Shown here: in pieces, positions 6,974-11,926 of the stretch | Numbering within the stretch: the first letter of the stretch is position 1 | How the letters are laid out: each line of letters starts with the position of its first letter | Assembly: GCA_965655465.1 (NCBI GenBank) | Contig: CBFHGY010000066.1 | Location: 1-11,926 of the forward strand | Length of the DNA stretch: 11,926 nucleotides | Source: VMCP01 sp965655465 | Lineage (GTDB): Bacteria > Bacteroidota > Bacteroidia > NS11-12g > UBA955 | Reading direction: 5' to 3' | Notes under the pieces: model-generated | Seen by the model: only the letters and a program-made list of their open reading frames with translations | What the model was told of the DNA's origin: nothing | Database searches by the model: none | Translations under genes and position numbers: made by a program

Positions 6974-7646
6974 ATCTTAAGGTTTGAATTTCTTTTGAAT
7001 CGCTAACCCAGTTCGAATCTATCAAAGCATTTTGATGGGTAACATTCCTTTTTGCTGTGGTGTGAATGCCTTCCAATCCCTTAATATTCTTGAAAATTAT
7101 AGCATTTTCATGATTAATACCCGCTCCTGCCAGGATATTTATTCGCCCTTCGGCATGTTCAACCAATTCTTGAATACAACTCAATCCAAGCAACGCAGTT
7201 GAAGTTAAACCAGAAGTAAGAATCCTCTCAAAACCTAAATCAATAATAATTTCCAAAGCCGTAAATGGATTTCCCACAAAATCAAAAGCGCGGTGAAATG
7301 TTGCCGGTTTGCCCCAAAGATTCAACACTTCTTCACATAACACAAAATCTAAAGCTCCCCTTGCATCCAAAGCTCCAAAAACGATACCATCTACACCCGC
7401 CTGATGTGCAGATTCAATATCCCATTTTATTGTTTCAATTTCCCTCTTTGTATAGCAAAAATCCCCACCCCGTGGACGTATCATTGCGTAAACCGGCAGC
7501 CCAAAAGCCTTGGCCGCCTTCATTGCGCCCAAAGACGGCGTTACACCGCCCTCATGAATATTGGAAAACAATTCAATACGATCAGCGCCATTACCTGCGG
7601 CATTTGCTACAGACTGTATATTGTTACACGCTATTTCTAAAATCAT
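6948..7646 (-). CDS. cutC: CutC family protein (copper homeostasis protein CutC, function doubtful)
   Basis: A 232-residue single-domain TIM-barrel protein of the CutC family with no signal peptide, so cytoplasmic. Conserved segments are GADRIELFSN..EGGVTPS (20-38), the family mark MIRPRGGDFCY (55-65), GVDGIVFGALD (84-94), TFHRAFD (116-122), ERILTSG (140-146) and ILAGAGIN (171-178). The family is named for copper tolerance in E. coli, but biochemical support for a copper role is thin and the fold suggests an enzyme. It is the last gene of a three-gene operon; its ATG overlaps the stop of glycosylasparaginase as ATGA (7643-7646). Its 3' end overlaps the convergent GH5 gene by 26 bases, so no intrinsic terminator lies between them. 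The company it keeps suggests a role in amino-sugar or glycan catabolism; that is inference. Confidence 0.93.
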   Translation of the reverse strand: MILEIACNNIQSVANAAGNGADRIELFSNIHEGGVTPSLGAMKAAKAFGLPVYAMIRPRGGDFCYTKREIETIKWDIESAHQAGVDGIVFGALDARGALDFVLCEEVLNLWGKPATFHRAFDFVGNPFTALEIIIDLGFERILTSGLTSTALLGLSCIQELVEHAEGRINILAGAGINHENAIIFKNIKGLEGIHTTAKRNVTHQNALIDSNWVSDSKEIQTLRSILDERTE

Positions 7647-8674
7647 TTTGATAACAGACTTGCGGGTTTTCTAATTTCATGGGAAATTTCACTATTCGAA
7701 ACGGTGTAATCAAAACCCGGTTTTAAAGAATAAGCCCCGTATTCACCATTTTTATTTATGGCAATAAATCCTATTTGAATGTTTTCGGTTTTATTCGGTG
7801 TAATAGACAATAAACGCTGACACGCATATTTGCACGCTTCAGTTGGATGGAAACCCAAACGCATGTATTCCACAACCAAAAAACTGCCACTGCAGCGGAT
7901 AACTTCTTCACCGTTTCCTGTAGCCGTGGCTGCGCCAATTTCATTATCTACGTATAAACCAGCACCGATAATTGGGGAGTCTCCTACACGACCTCTCAGT
8001 TTGAATGCCATCCCGCTCGTGGTACACGCACCGCTCAGGTTTCCTTCAGAATCTAATGCGATGATTCCAATGGTATCGTGGTTGTTTTCTCCTGATTCTA
8101 ATATGCCTGGAACTGGAATTTCCTTTTGCTTATTCTGCTCAATATTAATTTGGGGAATATATTCGGACTTTTCTAACCAATTTGTATAGGCCTTTTGGGC
8201 GTGCGGGGAGAGCTTCGCAACTTCAATAGGAAATCCATGTTCAAGGGCGAACTTTTGCGCACCATCTCCAACGAGCAGAACGTGAGGGGATTTTTCCATT
8301 ACCGCTCTGGCTACACTTATGGGATGTTTTATCCCTTCCAAAAATGCAACGCCGCCACATTGCCCAGCATGGTTCATGATACTGGCATCTAAAGTAACAA
8401 ATCCATCTCGATCGGGATTGGCCCCGAGGCCCACACAACAATTTTCCCAATCGCTTTCCATTGAACGAGCTGCTGCCTCTACGGCATCTATTGCCATGCC
8501 TTTATTATTTAAAATTTCCCAAGCAATTGGATTGGCAATTTGTCCTTGATTGTGCCAAGTACTCAATACCAAAGGTCCTTTATTCTTCGGATTAAAATCC
8601 AAGGTTTTACCCATGGCGGAGAGAGGAAAAATACTGGCTCCTCCTAATAATCGCAATAATTCTCTTCGTTTCAT
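7643..8674 (-). CDS. Glycosylasparaginase (N4-(beta-N-acetylglucosaminyl)-L-asparaginase), Ntn hydrolase
   Basis: Cleaves the amide bond between GlcNAc and Asn, the last linkage in N-glycoprotein breakdown. I take the ATG at 8672-8674: it overlaps the upstream stop as ATGA, and it places a twin-arginine-like signal MKRRELLRLLGGASIFPL at the very N terminus. A start at 8689 would add five residues. With the chosen start (343 residues) the autoproteolysis site is HDT (199-201), Thr201 becoming the N-terminal nucleophile of the beta subunit. CTTSG (217-221), RVGDSPIIGAG (229-239) and TATGNGE (250-256) form the substrate pocket. The motif string closely matches the flavobacterial glycosylasparaginase as I remember it, except for about 18 extra residues just before the cleavage site. 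The export signal predicts a periplasmic enzyme. It lies between GH20 and cutC with 4-base overlaps on both sides, implying translational coupling. Confidence 0.94.
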   Translation of the reverse strand: MKRRELLRLLGGASIFPLSAMGKTLDFNPKNKGPLVLSTWHNQGQIANPIAWEILNNKGMAIDAVEAAARSMESDWENCCVGLGANPDRDGFVTLDASIMNHAGQCGGVAFLEGIKHPISVARAVMEKSPHVLLVGDGAQKFALEHGFPIEVAKLSPHAQKAYTNWLEKSEYIPQINIEQNKQKEIPVPGILESGENNHDTIGIIALDSEGNLSGACTTSGMAFKLRGRVGDSPIIGAGLYVDNEIGAATATGNGEEVIRCSGSFLVVEYMRLGFHPTEACKYACQRLLSITPNKTENIQIGFIAINKNGEYGAYSLKPGFDYTVSNSEISHEIRKPASLLSK

Positions 8675-10311
8675 TTTCGGTAATTCCAATTGTTTCGTTC
8701 AAAAATTTCGAAATGCGACTGTAATCGCTGCTCAAAACTGGTAAAATCACCTGTTGTGCCCCATAAAACCTCACTCAAGGCACAAATTCGAGGCAATAAC
8801 ATATACTCCACATGCGATTCGGTAGCCATATACTCCGTCCACATATTGGCTTGGGCTCCTAATATGAAGTGTCTTCGTTGTTCCGCTAATTGCTCAGGAA
8901 TCGGTTGGTACGCATACACCTTTTCTAAAGATGTAAACCCCCCAATCGCCAAAGGTTCCAATCCACTGGTATCTTGATAATGATCGAAATAGCAATGGGA
9001 ACCGGGTGTCATGACCACAAAGTGCGACATGTTCGCTGCCGCAATACCCCCTTCAGTACCGCGCCAACTCATTACCATTGCGTTCTTGGCTAAACCGCCC
9101 TCAAGTATCTCATCCCATCCAATAATGGATTTCCCATGAGAAGTAACAAAAGAATCGATTCTTTGAATAAAATAGGACTGGAGTTCGTGAGCATCCTTCA
9201 GTTGATATTCCTTCATATTAGATTGACAATGGCTGCAATTTTCCCAACGAGTTTTGGGCACTTCGTCGCCCCCAATGTGTATTACTTTTGAGGGAAACAA
9301 ATTCATAACCTCTTCTAATACATCGAACAAAAATGCAAGCGTGCTGTCTTTGGTACAGAAAACATCCTCAAATACGCCCCAAGTGGTAGGAACTGCTTGT
9401 TTTATGCCGGTACAACTCAATTCAGGATAGGCGGCTAAAGCGGCTCGTGCGTGACCTGGCATTTCAATTTCTGGAATAATTTCGATATTTCTCAAGCGAG
9501 CATATTGTATCACATCGCGAATTTCATCTTGTGTGTAAAATCCTGAATGCTTCTTGCCATCACCTATGTATGGATCAAAATTCTTAGCTACCATCGTTTC
9601 ACTGCGCTTTGAACCCACACCCGTAAGAAGCGGAAATTTCTTGATTTCAATGCGCCAACCTTGATCGTCGGTAAGATGCCAATGGAAACGATTTATTTTA
9701 TACCGACTTAGGATATCGATGTACTTTTTAATAAATGTCACCGGGAAGAAATGTCTGCTCACGTCTAAATGCATGCCGCGCCAAGTGAATTTGGGCTCGT
9801 CATGGACTTCTAATTGCCTCGGTAGGAAATATCCCTTTTCATTATGATTGATTTCCAATAATTGGGATAGCGTTTGTATGGCGTTAAAAAAGCCAGAATA
9901 AGATGTTGCCGTAATAATAAGTCTACGGTTTTTTCGGATTATTGAATATTCCGGGTTCGAATCTAAATAATGCCATACCGTTCGTGTAAACTCAATATCA
10001 ACTATATTTTTAGACGTCGATATATCCCTCTTATGCGGATTTAATAGACTTTGAAACAAAGCAATTTCCGTTTGACTTAAATTGGCGTTTGGGTTGTCAG
10101 GGTTCTCTCTGTTGATTTTTTCAAGACTGGTTTTAATTTGAAACCCATCAAAGTAGGTAAGTTCACCGCTGAAAACCACCGATCGCGGAGCTGGAATCAC
10201 AGCATCAACAAAAGTAACCGAATTTTTTACTTCTTGACTTTGGGCAACCCCTGCTTGAATGAGTAAAATCAACCCCAAAAATCCTTTTTGCACAAAAGAT
10301 GAAAATTTCAC
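8671..10311 (-). CDS. Beta-N-acetylhexosaminidase, glycoside hydrolase family 20
   Basis: A 546-residue GH20 enzyme that removes terminal beta-linked GlcNAc (or GalNAc) by substrate-assisted catalysis. An N-terminal Sec signal peptide is visible (hydrophobic FLGLILLIQAGVA at 11-23, probable cleavage near AQS-QE). Residues about 30-170 form the GH20b-type N-terminal domain. The catalytic barrel begins at FTWRGMHLDVSRHF (175-188). RFHWHLTDDQGWRIE (208-222), IEMPGHARA (282-290), the catalytic pair Asp349-Glu350 in HIGGDEVP (345-352), SWRGTE (415-420) and ANMWTEY (488-494) follow in the family order. The start codon is GTG (10309-10311); there is no in-frame ATG upstream before a TAA. It is the first gene of the operon with glycosylasparaginase and cutC. 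No promoter matching the Bacteroidota consensus was found upstream. No T9SS tail is present, so it should be periplasmic or Sec-exported only. Confidence 0.95.
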   Translation of the reverse strand: MKFSSFVQKGFLGLILLIQAGVAQSQEVKNSVTFVDAVIPAPRSVVFSGELTYFDGFQIKTSLEKINRENPDNPNANLSQTEIALFQSLLNPHKRDISTSKNIVDIEFTRTVWHYLDSNPEYSIIRKNRRLIITATSYSGFFNAIQTLSQLLEINHNEKGYFLPRQLEVHDEPKFTWRGMHLDVSRHFFPVTFIKKYIDILSRYKINRFHWHLTDDQGWRIEIKKFPLLTGVGSKRSETMVAKNFDPYIGDGKKHSGFYTQDEIRDVIQYARLRNIEIIPEIEMPGHARAALAAYPELSCTGIKQAVPTTWGVFEDVFCTKDSTLAFLFDVLEEVMNLFPSKVIHIGGDEVPKTRWENCSHCQSNMKEYQLKDAHELQSYFIQRIDSFVTSHGKSIIGWDEILEGGLAKNAMVMSWRGTEGGIAAANMSHFVVMTPGSHCYFDHYQDTSGLEPLAIGGFTSLEKVYAYQPIPEQLAEQRRHFILGAQANMWTEYMATESHVEYMLLPRICALSEVLWGTTGDFTSFEQRLQSHFEIFERNNWNYRK

Positions 10312-10320
10312 TTGCGCAAG
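10311..10320. repeat. 10-bp palindrome touching the GH20 start codon
   Basis: CTTGCGCAAG is a perfect palindrome whose last base, on the minus strand, is the first G of the GTG start codon. It could be a small operator or a weak start-occluding hairpin, or chance. No second copy was noticed nearby. Confidence 0.25.
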
Positions 10321-10391
10321 AAACGAAACTTTTTTGATTTACTATTGTCCAATTGAAAATGCATCTAATAATCAAGTCTTTGGTTTAAGAG

Positions 10392-10409
10392 CACTTTTAC
10401 TGAACGAAA
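10392..10409. repeat. Left arm of an imperfect inverted repeat flanking the ATPase module
   Basis: The left arm reads CACTT, 3 bases, then CTGAACGAAA (10400-10409). The right arm at 11867-11885 reads TTTCGTTCAG, 4 bases, then AAGTG. Fifteen bases therefore pair in inverted orientation, with a one-base difference in spacer. The two arms lie about 1.45 kb apart and enclose the palindrome array and the complete ATPase gene. They may be the ends of a mobile cassette. No matching target-site duplication was found outside them. Confidence 0.4.
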
Positions 10410-10528
10410 AAAGGCGGTTTCCGAACGTTTACTGTCGGAAATCGTATAAATTCCGACAGTTTGTTGTCGGAAATCATACAAATTCCGACATTTTATTGTC
10501 GCAAATGATACAAATTTCGTATATTTGA
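10401..10528. repeat. Phased array of 32-bp palindromic repeats upstream of the ATPase gene
   Basis: Units begin at 10433, 10465 and 10497, exactly 32 bases apart. Units 1 (10433-10458) and 2 (10465-10490) are 26-bp palindromes with arms TGTCGGAA and TTCCGACA around a 10-base centre. Over the full 32 bases the two units differ at only four places. Unit 3 (10497 on) keeps TGTC and the centre but has a diverged right arm. A degenerate unit in the same phase appears at 10401-10432, keeping TTCCGA and GTTT at the expected positions. The 32-bp period is close to three helical turns, so repeated binding on one DNA face is plausible. The array overlaps the predicted promoter of the ATPase gene and also lies about 90-220 bases upstream of the divergent GH20 gene. 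Confidence 0.85.
10496..10527 (+). promoter_or_regulatory. Probable promoter of the ATPase gene, inside the third repeat
   Basis: TATATTTG (10520-10527) fits the Bacteroidota -7 consensus TAnnTTTG. TTG at 10496-10498 lies 21 bases upstream, slightly longer than the ideal 19. The -7 box ends 27 bases before the ATG at 10555. Both elements fall within or at the edge of repeat unit 3, so a protein bound to the array would block or position the polymerase here. Confidence 0.5.
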
Positions 10529-10554
10529 GTTTGTTGTTTTATAAAAGCTAACCA

Positions 10555-11691
10555 ATGAAATACATAGAAAGGGCCATAGAACCTATAATCAAGCACTATC
10601 TAAAGCCTAACAAAGCAGTCATTTTATTAGGAGCTCGAAGAGTAGGTAAAACAGAGTTAATTAAAAAGTTTATTTCAGAGTGTACTGAACCGTATCTATT
10701 TTTAAACGGAGACGATCTCCAAACTCATAATTTACTTGAGTCTAGAACCATAGTTAATTATTCCCGATTACTCGGCAACGTTCGATTATTGATTATTGAT
10801 GAGGTTCAATCGATCCCTGAAATTGGAATAAAATTAAAGTTGATGTTAGATGGAATCCCTGATCTGAAGGTTTTAGCTACAGGCTCATCTGTATTTGAGT
10901 TGAACAACGGATTAGGTGAACCATTGGTTGGACGAAAAATGACCTTTCAGATTTTTCCTTTGGCGCAATTAGAATTTTCAAAGCAAGAAACCTATGTTGA
11001 AACCGTACAGAATTTTCATGAAAGGTTGGTTTTTGGATCATATCCGGAACTCGAGCATTTAACTTCTCGAAATGAAAAGATTGATTACTTACATGAACAA
11101 ATAAATTCTTATTTGATAAAAGATATTTTAGAGTTTGAAGGTATTAGGAAAAGAGAAACGATTGTATCGTTATTGCAGAAAATTGCTTTTAGGGTCGGCT
11201 CCGAAATATCTATTGAGGGACTTGCAAATGAACTTCAGATTGGAAAAGGCACTGTAGATCGGTATTTAGACTTATTATCCAAAGTTTTGATTATTCATAA
11301 ACTGACAGGATTTAGTCGAAATTTAGATAGCGAAATAACGAAGAAAAATAAATGGTATTTTTACGATAATGGAATCAGAAATGCATTAATAAATAATTTT
11401 AATACGTTGGAAAAGAGAGACGATCAAGGTAAGTTGTGGGAAAATTATTTAATTTCAGAAAGGCTAAAAAAACAAGAGTATTTGCGCTTACACACGTCAA
11501 ACTATTTTTGGCGCACACATTCTAAACAGGAGATTGATTGGATTGAAGAAAAAGATGGTCTGATAACGGGTTTTGAATTCAAATGGAATTCCAAAAAAAA
11601 TCCAAAGCCTCCGGCACAATGGTTAAAAGCATACCCAGATGCTCAATTCGAATGGATACATCCAAATAATTATTTGGAATTTATTGAATAA
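10555..11691 (+). CDS. AAA-type ATP-binding protein with DUF4143 C-terminal region
   Basis: A 378-residue protein of the widespread AAA_14 plus DUF4143 type, whose function is unknown. The P-loop is GARRVGKT (26-33). Walker B is LLIIDEVQ (78-85). A sensor-like LATGSS lies at 107-112 and the family GSYPELE at 161-167. Residues about 214-250 look like a winged helix (ISIEGLANELQIGKGTVDRYLDLL, with a basic turn). The C-terminal part has EIDWI (336-340) followed by EFKW (351-354). Asp338, Glu351 and Lys353 are spaced as in the PD-(D/E)XK nuclease fold; whether it cuts DNA is uncertain. There is no signal peptide. These ATPases occur in many scattered copies in Bacteroidota genomes and are probably mobile. 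Its codon use looks more AT-rich than that of the GH20 operon. The gene stands alone, divergent from the GH20 operon and preceded by the palindrome array, which its winged helix might bind. Confidence 0.88.
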   Translation: MKYIERAIEPIIKHYLKPNKAVILLGARRVGKTELIKKFISECTEPYLFLNGDDLQTHNLLESRTIVNYSRLLGNVRLLIIDEVQSIPEIGIKLKLMLDGIPDLKVLATGSSVFELNNGLGEPLVGRKMTFQIFPLAQLEFSKQETYVETVQNFHERLVFGSYPELEHLTSRNEKIDYLHEQINSYLIKDILEFEGIRKRETIVSLLQKIAFRVGSEISIEGLANELQIGKGTVDRYLDLLSKVLIIHKLTGFSRNLDSEITKKNKWYFYDNGIRNALINNFNTLEKRDDQGKLWENYLISERLKKQEYLRLHTSNYFWRTHSKQEIDWIEEKDGLITGFEFKWNSKKNPKPPAQWLKAYPDAQFEWIHPNNYLEFIE

Positions 11692-11803
11692 ACGCTCAGG
11701 TACATTTCCTTCGAAACAACAAAAGTCGCCATTACTGACAACCATTCCCTGTTAGCAGCCAAGACTTCCAAATTTCAAACCTCATTTAAGGATTTGAGTG
11801 GCT

Positions 11804-11822
11804 GAAAGCGCTGTAGCTTTTT
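11804..11822 (+). terminator. Possible intrinsic terminator of the ATPase gene
   Basis: AAAGC (11805-11809) and GCTTT (11816-11820) form a 5-bp stem around a 6-base loop, extended by one G-T pair. The stem ends in a short T run (11818-11822). It lies about 110 bases after the ATPase stop. The stem is short and AT-biased, so this is a weak candidate. Confidence 0.3.
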
Positions 11823-11866
11823 AATAGTACACCAAACAAATTGCCCTGAAAAAACACGGGCGATTA

Positions 11867-11885
11867 TTTCGTTCAGACGTAAGTG
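11867..11885. repeat. Right arm of the imperfect inverted repeat flanking the ATPase module
   Basis: TTTCGTTCAG (11867-11876), 4 bases, then AAGTG (11881-11885). This is the inverted counterpart of the arm at 10392-10409 (CACTT, 3 bases, CTGAACGAAA). It lies 175 bases after the ATPase stop codon. Confidence 0.4.
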
Positions 11886-11894
11886 ATATATCGA

Positions 11895-11914
11895 TCAAAA
11901 AAATATTTTTTTGA
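11895..11914. repeat. Perfect 20-bp AT-rich palindrome
   Basis: TCAAAAAAATATTTTTTTGA reads the same on both strands. It could act as a bidirectional terminator-like hairpin or a cruciform-prone site at the outer edge of the ATPase module. The rest of 11692-11926 (235 bases) holds no recognisable gene. One minus-strand frame stays open for about 33 codons from the right edge, but it has no recognisable content. Confidence 0.55.
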
Positions 11915-11926
11915 CCTGTAAGAGGC

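Noticed and set aside
7265..7651. Plus-strand open frame of 128 codons opposite cutC
   Set aside because: Low-complexity Pro/His-rich translation with no family resemblance, lying entirely opposite a conserved gene; a shadow frame.
8675..8689. Upstream ATG start for glycosylasparaginase at 8687-8689
   Set aside because: The ATG at 8672-8674 gives an ATGA overlap with the GH20 stop and puts the twin-arginine-like signal at the N terminus; the five extra residues MELPK add nothing typical of the family.
10401..10528. Palindrome array as a CRISPR
   Set aside because: The period is only 32 bp, 26 of which are repeat, leaving 6-base gaps that are too short for spacers; no cas gene is present.
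11825..11926. 3' end of a minus-strand gene entering from the right edge
   Set aside because: One frame is open for about 33 codons, but the translation is unrecognisable and AT-driven, so no gene is called.

Overview
The window looks like a chromosomal segment of a member of the Bacteroidota. Four things support this: an AT-rich composition; a promoter of the TTTG-N19-TAnnTTTG type in front of the tRNA; a type IX secretion (Por) C-terminal sorting domain on the DUF1501 protein; and several products whose closest remembered relatives are flavobacterial or sphingobacterial. The genus cannot be told from the sequence. Shine-Dalgarno sequences are weak or absent, which is usual for the phylum.

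Layout. Positions 1-1375 (minus strand) hold a housekeeping block: tRNA-Gln(TTG), then prs (PRPP synthetase), then the start of rplY (ribosomal protein bL25), which runs off the left edge. Positions 1507-4773 (minus) hold the two-gene pair DUF1800 then DUF1501, 12 bases apart. The DUF1501 protein has a twin-arginine-like N terminus and a T9SS sorting tail. Positions 4899-5588 (minus) hold an FkbM-type methyltransferase. It is divergent from a GH5 beta-mannanase-type lipoprotein at 5651-6973 (plus).

Positions 6948-10311 (minus) hold a tightly coupled three-gene operon: GH20 beta-N-acetylhexosaminidase (GTG start), glycosylasparaginase, and CutC. Both junctions are ATGA stop/start overlaps. The first two enzymes carry out consecutive steps in dismantling the GlcNAc-Asn core of N-glycoproteins, in the periplasm judging by their signal peptides. 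The convergent GH5 gene overlaps the end of cutC by 26 bases. It may add a mannan or mannosyl-cleaving step, but that link is only inferred.

Positions 10312-11926 hold what looks like a recently arrived single-gene module. It has an AAA-type ATPase with a DUF4143 C-terminal region, preceded by an array of palindromes with an exact 32-bp period that covers its likely promoter. The whole module is bracketed by imperfect inverted repeats at 10392-10409 and 11867-11885.

The parts most worth following up are the phased palindrome array, the flanking inverted repeats around the ATPase gene, the N-glycan operon with its embedded CutC of doubtful function, and the Tat plus T9SS combination on the DUF1501 protein. 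No CRISPR array, rRNA, recognisable transposase or phage gene was seen. No stretch over 300 bases lacks a gene.
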